DNA of 64,000 nucleotides from Nigrospora sphaerica (lineage: Eukaryota; Ascomycota; Sordariomycetes; Amphisphaeriales; Apiosporaceae): the NCBI GenBank assembly GCA_018287875.1, contig JAGVVL010000022.1, forward strand, positions 4,774,001 to 4,838,000, in the 5' to 3' direction. The notes below the pieces were generated by a model. The model was not told the DNA's origin, did no database searches, and saw only the letters and a program-made list of their open reading frames with translations. The translations under genes were made by a program, and so were the position numbers. Positions 1-10,144 of this stretch are shown here, one piece after another (the stretch's first letter is position 1; the number at the start of each line of letters is the position of its first letter).

Positions 1-41
1 AGGTCGCTAGGTGTAAGAATAATAATAATACTAATAATAAC
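1..41 (+). mobile_element. 3' tail of a LINE family-1 copy cut by the window edge
   Basis: The first bases match the last bases of every family-1 LINE in the window (for example 16376-16411): the conserved 3'-UTR end followed by a TAA-type repeat. Only the tail is inside the window, so the body of the element lies to the left, on the plus strand. Confidence 0.85.
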
Positions 42-771
42 TAATATCCATTGTTACCCTGTGCCTCCGAACGCAGGCGTCGCTTTAACTACCGAATATA
101 GGATGCTGGACACTTAAAGAAAGGCCTTTAAGCTAGCTTACGAAGACAGATATAGGACGAGAAATACGGGGACTTAGTTAGTAGAGGAACGGCAAAGAGA
201 AGAAGACAGGCTAAAACAGGGTCATATAAGGGCTTTAGGTGACAAGAGAAGTGTTAGCAGTGTAAGCACAGTAGCGTTAGTTGCCCTTTCGGCTCCGCCG
301 CCTGCGCGTTAATAAATTGTGTGTGTGTGTGTGTGTGTAATATTCCCGTCTATGCGCATTCTATCATGCTTACTCATCCGCGGGTGGACTTCCGATAGCG
401 ACGACTTAAACAGGAGTACTAGAGCACGGATGTACTGTACCGCCAGTACAACAATGTTGACATTTACGTAATCTTATGAACAGTTCTCATTTATTGATAG
501 ACCGATGCCATAATCGCAGAACAATACTAGTTTACAGAGGAACTGCTAGGGGCCTGTTATTAGTTCGGTGTTGGCCGTGCCTCCTTTCCCCAGTCCTGAG
601 AGCAGGAGCATAATGCTACTTTAAATGTACGGAGCCATTTCGGGTGAAGTCCGCTTCTCGGCCGATGTCCGAGAAGGACCACACCCTTCTACTGCTGGTC
701 CTGGTTGGCTTCGTCTTAAAATTCAAGGAGCCCGCCCGCCCTAGTAGACCCTCCATGTTGGAGCACAGGCT
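42..771. other. Region without a recognisable gene, with a (GT)10 microsatellite
   Basis: No supported ORF. Positions 319-338 are a perfect (GT)10 run. The rest is mixed-composition sequence upstream of the amidohydrolase and presumably includes its promoter, but I see no motif I can name. Confidence 0.5.
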
Positions 772-1761
772 TTGAGCTCACGAGACTCACACACCAGGCC
801 TTACCACCACCACCACCCCAGGAACCTCACCATGATCTGGCCCTCCCTGGTCCTCCAGGCGGCGACAGCTGCGGCCATGTGCGCCCCGCTGGTCCCGCCG
901 CAGTCCTGGAACTGCCACACGCACTCATTCGACCCAGTCGCGCACCCCTTCAAGGCGTCGCGCGCCTACACACCCGAGCCAGCATCGTTGAGCGCCCTCT
1001 GCGCCAAAGCCCATACGTACCACATCCTCCTCGTGCAGGCGAGCATCGAGGACGGCCCAGCTGGCCTGGTGGATAACCTCGAACACGCTCAGACCGTGTG
1101 TCCCGACACCACCTTCCGCGGCGCCGTTTTCGCCGACACGGACCCGGACCGCGAGCTCGAGCGCCTGTCGCCCGCCACCTTCGACCGCCTGCACGCGCTC
1201 GGGGTACGCAACGTGCGGATCCGTAGGCCGGCCGACGCTAACGTGGAGCGCACGTATAAGCAGTTCGAGCGCGCCGCCGCGCTGGACCCCGTACGTCGCC
1301 TGGGCTGGAGCCTCTCGGCGACGCTGCCGCTGGCCGTGTGGGCAGGGCTCGCAGACGCCATTGCGGCCCCCGAAGGCCCGCTGGCTAGCATCCCCATCGT
1401 GGCGGACCACAACGGCGGCGCGACACCCGCGGACCTGGGCGGGCCTGACCTCGAGGCCCTGGCCAGCCTGCTGAGCCTGGGCCGCGTCACAGTCAAGGTC
1501 GGGGCACTGCATCTCCAGTCTCCCGGTGCCATAGAACGCATGGAGGGCATCGTGCACCGCCTCGCCGACTCTGGCCCTAACAACATCGTCTGGGGCAGCG
1601 ACTGGCCGCACGTCAACTCGAGCGCGCCCGGCCTCGAGCCGTCGCCGCCCCTCGCTAGCGTCGACACGGGCGCCGAGCTGCGCTACCTAAGAACCTGGCT
1701 GTCGGACGAAGAGTGGCACAAGATGATGGTGGAGAATCCTGCTGCACTGTTTGGGCGCTGA
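772..1761 (+). CDS. Amidohydrolase-2 family hydrolase, LigI-like (COG3618)
   Basis: Predicted TIM-barrel hydrolase of the amidohydrolase superfamily. The group includes 2-pyrone-4,6-dicarboxylate lactonase (LigI) and other lactone hydrolases; the exact substrate is not readable from the sequence. What is seen: an H-x-H motif at the end of strand 1 (His49, His51, in WNCHTHSFDP), a central His213 in ADHNGG, and the C-terminal WGSDWPH signature with Asp277. LigI itself works without a metal, so metal dependence is left open. The ORF is uninterrupted and intronless, 329 aa from the first ATG. The ATG at 832 (context cacc-ATG) or 877 would give 309 or 294 aa, closer to the family size, and the His-rich first 20 residues look like translated leader; 832 is my preferred start. 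GC-rich codon use matches the host genes at 2.9-8.9 kb, with no RIP damage. It may cooperate with the aldolase at 6166. Confidence 0.85.
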   Translation: MSSRDSHTRPYHHHHPRNLTMIWPSLVLQAATAAAMCAPLVPPQSWNCHTHSFDPVAHPFKASRAYTPEPASLSALCAKAHTYHILLVQASIEDGPAGLVDNLEHAQTVCPDTTFRGAVFADTDPDRELERLSPATFDRLHALGVRNVRIRRPADANVERTYKQFERAAALDPVRRLGWSLSATLPLAVWAGLADAIAAPEGPLASIPIVADHNGGATPADLGGPDLEALASLLSLGRVTVKVGALHLQSPGAIERMEGIVHRLADSGPNNIVWGSDWPHVNSSAPGLEPSPPLASVDTGAELRYLRTWLSDEEWHKMMVENPAALFGR

Positions 1762-2899
1762 AATACGGGTCGTCCGTGAGATCGTGTGGTTGTCACGCCG
1801 TTCGTATTAATGTCACGTGTAAACGTTGACCAACTTCAATAATACCGGCCATAGCCACTTATTAATAGAAAAGCAACTACGAATCGTTAGACTGAAATAC
1901 TAGCGCGGCCTCGGTCGATAATGGAAACGTGTCCACTGCCGAGCCAAATCGAGTTGTTTTTTACTTAGCGCTATTTAGACAACTCCTCTAAGGGTTCGCC
2001 GCTGCTCGCGTAGGACGCCTGCGCCTATCCGATAAGACGAGAAGATCATCCCGAACCCACCTTCGTTCCCACTCCGCCGCCCTAACCGACACGCACCGAC
2101 ACGCCCTAGCGAAAAAAAGTACGGCGGCACTAATAAGCCCAACCAACGTGGGTCCCGGATAACACTCTCTCGGATGGCCACTCCATCGTCACCGCCGGGC
2201 CCCGAATTCGACCATCTTGGGCGGTAGCTCTATCCACTAAGTCGGCCCGTGCCGGGTTTGGGGGCGGCCGACTGACGGCCCGCCTCGAACCGACGCTGAG
2301 CAACCCGTCGCGGGCCGGGGGGAGACCAGGGAGCGGAACCGGAAGGGTGCTGCAGATCTTAACTAAGAGCTTGTGGGCGCAGGATATCGGTGTAGAAAAT
2401 CACAGCCAATATGTAATTATTAGTACGGGCCGACGTCAGGGCGCGGGCCCGGCCGGCCCAGTGTGATGAGCCTGGGTTTTTAGTGCTGGCGAGATGAACA
2501 GTACTGCGCTGGACTATCCTTCATAGGTAATCACACCTGGCTCTCCGCGTCTTGGTCATTGGAACTCGGACATGGTCGTGCTGATAGCACCTTGGTGTTA
2601 TGGAGGGAAAAGCGCTCGGCGTTCGGCACGTCCAGATTAAAGGAGGGCAAGGCGGCTGAATGTGGCATTTGGACCAGCTTTTCATAATTACGACGCGCAA
2701 AGACAGAGCACCTAAAGTTCATCAACAAATCACTCGGATATGACATGAAGTAAGTCCGGTGTTTAAAGAAATTCACAGTAATTTTTCAGACTCAATTCTT
2801 GCCTAGCCGATGAGTGGCGATAGCTAATAGCGTCCCCGGTGCTCAAAAAACTGGAACCGATGACTATACTTTGCGTCCTCGCGAGCGCTCGCCCGGTTC
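1762..2899. other. Intergenic region, no gene seen
   Basis: Separates the convergent 3' ends of the amidohydrolase and the MFS transporter. Only short, family-less ORFs on both strands. GC-rich (2200-2330) and AT-rich patches alternate. Terminators for both genes should lie here, but no distinct signal was recognised. Confidence 0.5.
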
Positions 2900-4460
2900 C
2901 TATGAGACAAAGCGCCATGTCGTCACCTCGCCCGTCTCGGCCTCGCGCTTGTCGATCTCTGCGTTCTTCTTACGGCAGTACCAGCGGGTGACGAAGAAGG
3001 AAATAATGGACAGGCCACAGCCGGTGATGATGAGGCCGCCGCCCGTCTCGTAGCGGGGCTCCTGGCTCGTCAGGAAAAAGTAGGGGGTGAACCAGTGGCT
3101 GACGTTGCTGATGCAGTTGGCTATGGCGATAAGGGCGGCGCGCTTAGTGCGCGGCCGCGGCACCACCGACGTCTGCCAGGCGATCTGCAAGTTGAGAGCG
3201 ACAAAGGGTCCGCCGCAGAGGAGGAACAGACTAAAGTAGCGCGGGCCCGTCGCCAGCGTCGAGATCATAATAATGGCGCCCACTAGGCACATGACCATAC
3301 TGCCTGCCATGTGCCAGGAGTGTTCGAGCAGGCGGCCCGAGGACCATGAGATGGCCAGGGTGATAATGTAGGCAAACAGGTACGGCGGCGCCTGTAGTAG
3401 GTACGTGTTGGTCTTAGAGAAGCCAAAGGTATCGAGGATAGAGGGGAAAAAGTCCTTAAAGGATTGGGCGATGATGACGAAGAAGTGGGAGACAGCAAAG
3501 AGGTAGGTGAAGGGGTCGGCAAGGGCCAGCTTCACGCCGCTCCAGTAGCCGCCCTCGTCGTCCTCGGAGACGCCGCCGGCGTTAACCTCCTGGCGGTACT
3601 GGGCCATTTCTTTCTCTTCAGGCGTCAAAAAGTAGGTGCCAGTGGTGGCGGGGAACTTTGGGATGAGCCAGAAGGAGCCGATGGCGACGGTGATACTAGC
3701 GACGCCCTCAATGAGGACGAACCACTGCCAGCTAGCGAGCCCGCGAAGCCCCTGCATGTTCGTTAGGATGGCGGCGGCAAGCAGTCCCGAGATAACGTTG
3801 GAGATTGTGTTGCCGGCGTGCCATATGCCCATGCGGAGCGGGCTCTCACGTCGCGTGTACCACGACGACGTCATGAGGGAGACGGCGGGCACAAAAGGGC
3901 CCTCGGTCACACCCACTAAGAAACGGCACAGCATGAAGCCCCAGCCCGAGCTCAGCGCCGTCATGCAGATGGTGACGGCCGACCAGGCCAGCATGGCGCA
4001 CGGCAGCAGCACCCGCGGGTTGCCTTTAGCCAGCACCACGTTGGCCGGCACCTGCGAGATGATGTAGCCGACATAGAAAAGCGAGATGCCCGCCGACCAT
4101 TCCGTGTCCGACATGTGCAGGTCGTGCTGCATGCCCGCCAGGCGTGCGTTGGACACGTTGATGCGGTCGAGGTAGCTGTCGAGGGTCAGCCAACATGTCT
4201 TGGAATAAAGGAGATAGCAGCAATTACTTCATGAGCAGCATCGCAGTAATACAGGGCAGGAAGCGAAAATCGAGCTTGTGCACCAGGGCCTTTTCAATGG
4301 ATTGCAGATCCTCCTCGGACCGGTCGCGGAGGAGCGGCCAGTTGGCGAGGTGGGCATCGTGGCGCGGTACCACCTGCTCAACCTGCTCGACTTGCTCGAC
4401 CTGCTCCCCCTGCGCCTTGGATGTGACGGAGCGGGCCGACGACTTGCGCGAGAGCGTCAT
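2900..4460 (-). CDS. MFS transporter, Dal5/allantoate-permease (anion:cation symporter) type
   Basis: Plasma-membrane permease of the major facilitator superfamily, likely importing a small organic anion. Two exons on the minus strand: 4460-4228 and 4175-2900. The 52-bp intron (4227-4176) has a GT donor, a CAG acceptor and a GCTGAC branch-like site. Splicing turns the end of exon 1 into the hallmark LMNYLDRINVSNAR of Dal5-like carriers, which supports the model. The product is about 502 aa, normal for the family. It has a cytosolic N-terminus with an EQV repeat (about residues 19-30), then about 12 hydrophobic segments with a central loop rich in Glu/Asp (EEKEMAQYRQEV and SEDDEGG), and a charged C-terminus. 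The uninterrupted exons show no RIP. Neighbouring catabolic enzymes suggest it imports their substrate (inference). The specific substrate cannot be read from sequence. Confidence 0.9.
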
Positions 4461-5302
4461 TGTGATGGTGGCCTGCCGGGTTGGCAGTCAGCCGGCGGAG
4501 AAGAAAAGCAGAGCGCGGGGGAGGTGGCCTGGGCGGAAGCGGATGGTGAAAGAGAAGATTCCTGTCCGACTTGGCCGTGACTCCCTCGGGACGGAAAACG
4601 GGTTGCCGCCGCGCCCCTATTTGTATGTCGCGCACCCGTCCAAGAACTTGGAGGGCTTGTATTCTTGGACCCACCAACCCTCGGCCTTTCCCACCTCGTC
4701 ATCGGCAATGTTAGGTCGCAGGTCGAGTCCTAACGGTCTGAGCGTGCCGGTGTCCGGTCCTGTATCTTCTTCTCCGCACGCAGCTGACCGGCCCCGTGGG
4801 GAGAGCGACGCTCGGCCCAGTAAGCTAGAGGTGCCAAGATCCGGAGAGGGCGCCAGTCTCACGACTCGCAAATGAATGAGCCAAAGAACCCCGGGTTTGT
4901 TGACGAGGGCGTCGTGACCACGGGTCGCCGTGGCGGGGAAGCAATGACCGACTGGACTTCGGGCCAGGCCCGAGACGGGTTGCGGGGCGCGCCCGAGGCC
5001 CTAGTCAGCGAGTGGGGGACATTTGGAGAAGCGCAGGGGCTCTCGCAGGGCGTCCACTGAAAAGAGGGCCGCCGCCCATTAGGGGAGCAGCTAGTTGGGA
5101 ATTTGCGCTTCCCCGCCGTTTTTCGTCCGGGGGGGGGGGGGGGCTGTCACCTCGCCGTCCTCGAGAACCTGCCCAGCTACGGCGAAATCCCGAACACGCC
5201 CCCGACATTCCAGCGTCCACGCTCTCTTCCCTAGGCCCATAGACCCGCAACACCCTCCAATACGTCTATGCACATGCTTACCTAACGTTACAAGTTTCTC
5301 GA
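4461..5302. other. Upstream region of the MFS gene and the Zn2Cys6 relic, with a 15-G run
   Basis: Divergent intergenic space between the permease (minus) and the regulator relic (plus), so it presumably holds the permease promoter. Positions 5129-5143 are an uninterrupted run of 15 G. Overlapping ORFs on both strands here are low-complexity shadows without family features. Confidence 0.5.
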
Positions 5303-5680
5303 ATGGCCTCGCGCCGCCAGCGCCGGGCATCCTCGGCCGAGGCGACGCCGCTGTCGCCGCCCCTTCGGGCCACGGCGACGACCATGGCGGCACATGCATT
5401 ACCGAACCTACCGAACCTGCCGCCGTGTGCGGCGTGCTCCGTCCGCAAGGTCAAATGCAGCAGCCAGCGGCCCACATACGCGGCGTGCGCCTGCACCGGC
5501 ACCGCACGGGCCGCATGATCTGTTCCGGGCCAACAGTGTCGACACAGTCCAAAATCTCCTGCTCGTCTGCCGCTTCGCCATTGACCACTAGATCGGCACC
5601 CCCATCTGCGAGGTTGTCCGCCTCTGCGTGCGCCTGTGCATCGAGCAGGGCTTGCAGGCGCCCCGGGCACTGAAATCATA
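5303..5680 (+). pseudogene. Decayed Zn(II)2Cys6 transcription-factor N-terminus
   Basis: The translation from 5303 carries a binuclear zinc-cluster pattern with family spacing: Cys42-X2-Cys45-X6-Cys52-X6-position 59-X2-Cys62-X6-position 69, with the basic VRKVK segment and RPT before position 59. Position 59 is Tyr (TAC at 5477-5479; TGC expected) and position 69 is Arg instead of Cys, so the cluster could not bind two zincs. The frame stops at 5518 and nothing of the fungal regulatory middle domain follows before the 9-bp minisatellite at 5714. A Cys-to-Tyr change by G-to-A at TGC is the RIP-type change (CpA on the other strand). In similar fungal clusters such a regulator would control the adjacent permease and enzymes. 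Here it looks dead. A sequencing error or an alternative exon structure cannot be excluded. Confidence 0.65.
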
Positions 5681-5713
5681 GACACTTCGATGCAGGTATA
5701 ATTGGGACGAAGG

Positions 5714-5881
5714 TCAGATCATTCAGATCATTCAGATCATTCAGATCATTCAGATCATTCAGATCATTCAGATCATTCAGATCATTCAGATCATTCAGAT
5801 CATTCAGATCATTCAGATCATTCAGATCATTCAGATCATTCAGATCATTCAGATCATTCAGATCATTCAGATCATTCAGAC
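5714..5881. repeat. 9-bp minisatellite, 18.7 identical units
   Basis: The unit TCAGATCAT (any rotation of AGATCATTC) is repeated head to tail without a single variant across 168 bp. It reads as (Ser-Asp-His)n on the plus strand and (Asn-Asp-Leu)n on the minus strand. The flanking ORFs have no family features, so coding is unlikely. It lies just after the broken regulator gene. Confidence 0.95.
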
Positions 5882-6165
5882 GCAATCTATATTTTTGGAC
5901 ATGAAATTTGGTATGTGAGTAGAAATACAGGGCCTTCGTCGCTTAGCAGCGCTTCGGCCCGTTAGGGCCAAGCAGTGCCAACTTTACGCAGGTCGGGCTG
6001 CTTAGGTACCATCTATTGGTACTCCATCGCAACCATGAGCCATTGGTACCACAGGGGCTCCAAGACTCCTATGCAGATGGACTCCCCGTCCTGTCCTCCC
6101 CCCCTCTCTCCAATGCACGATTCGTGACAGTCATCATTGCACGTCGCTCGTCACCTCCCGGTGAG
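5882..6165. other. 3' flank of the aldolase gene
   Basis: Short spacer between the minisatellite and the aldolase stop codon. No gene seen. Presumably holds the aldolase 3' UTR and polyadenylation signals. Confidence 0.4.
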
Positions 6166-6999
6166 TTACGCGCCGTTGGCCTTTCCATTGGTCGCCGTTC
6201 CGGCCACCTTGGTGTTGATATCAGCCATAACGCCGGCGGCTTTGGTGGCGGCCGAGATGAGCAGGGGCCCGTCGGTGCCGGCCATAGTCCAGCGGGCGCC
6301 CATGGCGCAAAACTTCTCCATGAGGTCGGGGCGCGAGTGCAGACCACCGACGCCGAGGGGGATGCCGGCCTTGTTGCAGGCGGCAATGGTGCGTTCGTAG
6401 GCGGCGACAAAGCGCGAGTCGGCGTAGTCGCCAGGGATGCCCATCTCGGCCGTTAGGTCGTTGCTGCCGATGAGTAGCGAGTCGACGCCCGGCACAGCCG
6501 CAATCTCCTCAACCACCTCGAGTGCCTCGAGGGTCTCAATCATGGGGATCACCATAGTGGCCGCGTTAGACACGGGGTTTGACGCGGTGGCGGCGTGCGC
6601 CTTGAACATGTAGTGCGGCAGGTTGTTAGTCGACGAGCGCTTGCCTACGGGTTGGAATTTGGCGGCCTGCACGACGTCGCGCGCGTCCTGCACCGTCTTG
6701 ATGTGCGGCACGATGACGGCCAACGCCCCGCCGTCGAGGATGCGCGACACGAAAAAGGGCTCCTTACTGGGCGCCCGCACGATGGGGGTGATGCCCGCGT
6801 ACAGCGCCGCGATGCACAGCTGGCCCGTCGTGTCGAGGTCGAAGGACGAGTGCTCCATGTCGACTAGGATGCCGTCGAAGCCCGCCGTCTTGGCGATGCC
6901 CGCGATCTCGACCGACCGCACAAGCTTGACACTCAGCGTGTACGCGATCTCGCCACGCTTGAGCTTCTCCTGGAACGAGTTGTAGATAGAACACGACAT
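6166..6999 (-). CDS. HpcH/HpaI-family class II aldolase
   Basis: Predicted metal-dependent aldolase that cleaves a 4-hydroxy-2-oxo acid to pyruvate plus an aldehyde or oxo acid. Seen in the 277-aa product: base-region His50 in VDMEHSSFD, substrate-binding Arg75 in PIVRAP, metal ligands Glu155 in PMIET and Asp181 in IGSNDLT, and the GALAVIVPHI segment typical of the (beta/alpha)8 barrel. Length fits the bacterial and fungal family (about 250-280 aa). The ATG at 6999 follows a purine-rich leader and the next Met is well inside the domain, so this start is preferred. The last 12 residues are a polar tail outside the barrel. There is no intron and no RIP. It is divergent from the dehydrogenase at 7878, with an 878-bp shared upstream region suited to co-regulation. 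Next to a LigI-like hydrolase, an oxaloacetate- or pyruvate-releasing step is plausible (inference). Confidence 0.9.
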   Translation of the reverse strand: MSCSIYNSFQEKLKRGEIAYTLSVKLVRSVEIAGIAKTAGFDGILVDMEHSSFDLDTTGQLCIAALYAGITPIVRAPSKEPFFVSRILDGGALAVIVPHIKTVQDARDVVQAAKFQPVGKRSSTNNLPHYMFKAHAATASNPVSNAATMVIPMIETLEALEVVEEIAAVPGVDSLLIGSNDLTAEMGIPGDYADSRFVAAYERTIAACNKAGIPLGVGGLHSRPDLMEKFCAMGARWTMAGTDGPLLISAATKAAGVMADINTKVAGTATNGKANGA

Positions 7000-7877
7000 G
7001 GTGGTGAGATGGTAAGAGGAAAAAGGAGAATAATAGACGCAAGAGGATGCAGTATCACAGATTGGGTATCAAGATAGAATGCTATCAAATCTCGCCGCTC
7101 AGGGGCCAAACGGGTTGAATTTTAAGCCTGCTCGACGTAACCGACACGTGTGGGCCTCCGGCCGATGCTGGCGGAAGAAACCCGTCATGGTCGCTCGCCT
7201 CGGACCAGCCCCGAGTGCGTCCTTCATATGGACCGCGCCGGCACCTAACCGGCGCCTTGCACGTCCAGCGGGGGTTCCGAGGGTGTTGTAGTGTTGTGGA
7301 CCTGGTTAGTGGTCTCGTGAGTGTCGTTGCACCGCTGCCACCCGCCACCCCATGGGATTCCCCGCTTTCTCTCCCCCTCCTTCTCCTCATTTCCTTGCCT
7401 CTCCCCCGCCTCGCCGTCGCGTTCGGATCGCGACCGCAGGCCTTGCTCCACACCATGGACAATTTCCGACACTCCAATCATGCACCTACCCCAACCATCG
7501 TCTGTCTCCCACGCCAGGGTCTGTAGGTACTCAATCGTAACAAACGCACATCGTGTGGGCCTTTAGTGCTTGTTTCTCCCAACACCCCGCGACTGGCATC
7601 GGTCGTCGCAACTGTCGCCATGCGGAGCTTACCCGAGGCGACGACGAAGAGTCTCCATGTCGTGCGGGTTCAAATACGGGTTCCAAAGAATGCAGGCTGC
7701 AGGAAAAAGAGAACTGCATGCCCCACGCTACATCACATCCGCGACATCCGTAGTGCACATTTTCAACCTCCAGGTTGAGAGACAGTCGTTACATCCGCAC
7801 TCACCTAATAAAACTCGGCGCCGCCGTTTGCTTCGACACCGACCACTTATCGCGCACCACTACCACCCCCCACAACC
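7000..7877. promoter_or_regulatory. Divergent promoter region of aldolase and dehydrogenase
   Basis: 878 bp between two divergent start codons. It includes a pyrimidine-rich stretch at about 7340-7410, common in fungal promoters, and a CACGTG core at 7145-7150. No operator of a known regulator was recognised. The short ORFs inside have no family features. Confidence 0.5.
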
Positions 7878-8858
7878 ATGGTACCCTCAGCAGTCCTGGA
7901 CGCGCCGTCGGCCGCACAAGGCGACAAGCCCACCGTCTACCTCCTCGACACGCTCCATCCGGCCGTGATAGCGTACTGCCAGGGGAAATTCAACGCGGTG
8001 CTACCGGGCACGCCTGAGCACGAGGGGTGGCGGCAAAAGGCAAAGTACTTGCTAATCCGGAGCGCCAAGCTGACGGCCGAAGACGTGGCGGCGTGCCCTA
8101 ACCTGTTGGCCGTCGGCAAGCAGGGCGTGGGCATTGACAAGATCGACGAGCCGGCGTGCAAGGCCCGCGGGATCCCCATCTTTAACACGCCGGGCGTCAA
8201 CGCGCGCGCCGTGGCCGAGCTGGTCCTCACGCTGACGACCGCCGTGGCGCGCGACCTGGGCCGCATCGCCCGCGAGCAGGCGGCCGGCCGCCCCGTGCCC
8301 AAAGAGACGTGTCGCGGCCTGGTGCTGCACGGCAAGACGGTCGGCATCATCGGCATGGGCCACATCGGCCACGTCGTCGCCCGCATGTTCCGCGGCGCCT
8401 ACGATGCCCGCGTCGTCGCCTACGACCCCTTTCTGCCGGCCGACGCGTGGGCCGACGTGCCGCACACGCGCGCAGCCACGGTCGAGGACGTGCTGCGCAA
8501 GAGCGACGTCGTGACACTGCACGTCCCACTGACGGACAAGACGCGCGGCCTCATCTCGTACCCGCAGTTCCAGATCATGAAGCCGACGGCCGTCCTCATT
8601 AACGCCGCCCGCGGCGGTATCGTCAATGAGGCCGACCTCGTGCGCGCCCTGCGCGAGCGCCTCATCTGGGGCGCCGGCCTCGACTGCCACGAGCAGGAGC
8701 CCCCGACGCAAGAGCGCTACCGCGACCTCTGGGACGCTGGTGTCGTCAGCACCCCGCATATTGGCGCCGCCACCGAGCAAACCCAGATCGACACGGGCAC
8801 CGCCGCCGCCCGCCAGCTGTACGAGTTCATTGTCGGCCAGCAGAAGACGGCAGCGTGA
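7878..8858 (+). CDS. D-isomer-specific 2-hydroxyacid dehydrogenase
   Basis: NAD(P)-dependent reductase of 2-oxo acids, or oxidant of D-2-hydroxyacids, of about 326 aa. Seen: N-terminal catalytic half with KQGVGIDKID and NTPGVNARAVAE; Rossmann dinucleotide site GMGHIG near residues 159-164, with Asp183 in AYDPF at the end of strand 2 favouring NAD(H); signature INAARGGIVNE with the catalytic Arg near residue 245; GLDCHEQEP with the catalytic Glu; and the catalytic His in TPHIGAAT near residue 294. All catalytic elements are present and the length is normal. The ATG at 7878 sits in an ACCATGG context. The gene is intact, intronless and GC-rich. It faces away from the aldolase and probably acts on a 2-oxo acid product of that enzyme (inference). 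Phosphoglycerate or hydroxypyruvate as substrate is equally possible. Confidence 0.92.
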   Translation: MVPSAVLDAPSAAQGDKPTVYLLDTLHPAVIAYCQGKFNAVLPGTPEHEGWRQKAKYLLIRSAKLTAEDVAACPNLLAVGKQGVGIDKIDEPACKARGIPIFNTPGVNARAVAELVLTLTTAVARDLGRIAREQAAGRPVPKETCRGLVLHGKTVGIIGMGHIGHVVARMFRGAYDARVVAYDPFLPADAWADVPHTRAATVEDVLRKSDVVTLHVPLTDKTRGLISYPQFQIMKPTAVLINAARGGIVNEADLVRALRERLIWGAGLDCHEQEPPTQERYRDLWDAGVVSTPHIGAATEQTQIDTGTAAARQLYEFIVGQQKTAA

Positions 8859-9183
8859 AGTCCGCCACATCTGGCCAGTGGGGGGCGCAAAGTGGTTCAT
8901 GTACATTAGACACCAGATGCCTCGGCACTTGCACTTCGGGCAGCATGCCGGGCGCTCTTTTTGGACCCAAATCAACCAGATATTCTGTCACAACGTCTTC
9001 CAGTCATGCTCCTGGACAGATTCGTCTTCTACGGCAGCCGATGGGTCGTCTACATGATGCACCTCGGTTGGCAGAACGTCACAGTTCTAAGACTTGTCTT
9101 TACATTTTTCCGTGGCCTTAATACATCGTTGATCCGTCTGGGAGCGTTGAGAAAAGTGGTGTCGCACTGAAGGAGGCGTGGGA
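8859..9183. other. 3' flank of the dehydrogenase, no gene seen
   Basis: AT content rises after the stop codon. Contains only short ORFs without family features. Confidence 0.4.
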
Positions 9184-9325
9184 AGGTAAAGGTTCAAGGT
9201 TATCCATTAGAAAGGACAAAAGAAAGTGCCAGAGATGGCGGACTATATACTCGTAACTGGGGATCGCTCCCCACATGCTCCATAGGACCTACTGCAGGTA
9301 CCAGTAGCTCCTCACGTGATCTCAG
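9184..9325. repeat. Dispersed repeat, copy 1 (partner at 63011-63125)
   Basis: Shares an ordered series of short blocks with 63011-63125: a CAAGGTT..CATTAGA block, a TGCCAGA.ATGGC block, TATACT, then AGCTYCTCACGTGA. Copy 1 is longer by about 25 bp in the middle. Both copies flank the transposon-rich part of the window. The element type is unknown. Confidence 0.5.
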
Positions 9326-10108
9326 GGGCGAAACTACTGATAGCCTCATATTGCCACAAGTGGATAATCATCCAATACTGTTTTGTTTTGTACTACCACG
9401 TAAGGTGGGCCACCACGCCCTGGGCAAGGCGTTAAACTGCACCCACCATATCTAAGCCGTCTCGACGGACTTGGCTACTCCGGTCACCACCGACCCCGAA
9501 ACGCTGAGCGCTAGCTCATAACCACCCGGCCGTCACCAGCCTCGACACACTGAGCGCAAGCTCATAAGACATCCCCACCTGGTCGCCCCCGACCTCGACA
9601 AGCCCACCTGGTCACCCTCGACCTTACCACACCGAGCGCAAGCTCACCAACCCACCCGCCTAGCCCCCATCCGCGGCCATGGAGCCCCTCAGCAACGGCT
9701 GACACGAAGAAACGAGTCGGGAGGATCGGACCGTAGCGACCACCGACTGCGACATGTTGAGTCCTAGAGACATGATTTGGCTTCTATGGAAAGAAGGGCA
9801 TATGTACCAGAAACTAGCTAGCCACGTCACATACCCCTTGGGAGGTTGTGGCTGCTTCGCAGCCACCTACGACGTTAAACAATTATTATTATTAAGGTGG
9901 GCCACCACCATCTGAGCCAACCGTCAATTGCTCCACCATGAAAAATGTCACGAGAATCAGAACACTATGTAGGAAATGTTCAATTGCTCCATATGCTTTT
10001 ATGCTACATACATTAAATTTGGACCGTGATCTTCTCAAAACACTCCTCGATGTCAGTATATAAACTGTTTTCGATTGGTAGCCGTTCTTCCGGCTGTTTC
10101 CTTTCTGG

Positions 10109-10109
<1 letters not shown>
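9326..10109. repeat. Non-coding stretch with imperfect tandem blocks
   Basis: No gene seen. The core GAGCGCWAGCTCA occurs at 9506-9518, 9552-9564 and 9634-9646, each in a CACC/CCTCGAC-rich context, as if from a degenerate minisatellite. The string AAGGTGGGCCACCAC occurs twice (about 9400 and 9893). The right part is AT-richer and leads into the LINE B tail. Confidence 0.5.

Positions 10110-10144
<35 letters not shown>

Noticed and set aside
925..1667. Long minus-strand ORFs (228 and 192 codons) over the amidohydrolase
   Set aside because: Compositional shadows of the GC-rich sense gene, without domains.
2185..2270. tRNA-like pattern on the minus strand (AGTGGATAGAGC and a GGTCGAATTC block)
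   Set aside because: No consistent acceptor, anticodon and T stems can be formed with correct spacing.
5676..5965. Repeat proteins (Ser-Asp-His)n or (Asn-Asp-Leu)n
   Set aside because: Direct translation of the 9-bp minisatellite on either strand; no gene context or domain.
8052..8975. 307-codon ORF antisense to the dehydrogenase
   Set aside because: Shadow of a GC-rich gene; low-complexity Ala/Arg/Gly/Val composition, no family features. The sense frame has all catalytic motifs.
9393..9907. Two AAGGTGGGCCACCAC copies as the ends of a mobile element
   Set aside because: They are in direct orientation, the inside shows no coding or terminal structure, and there is no target duplication.
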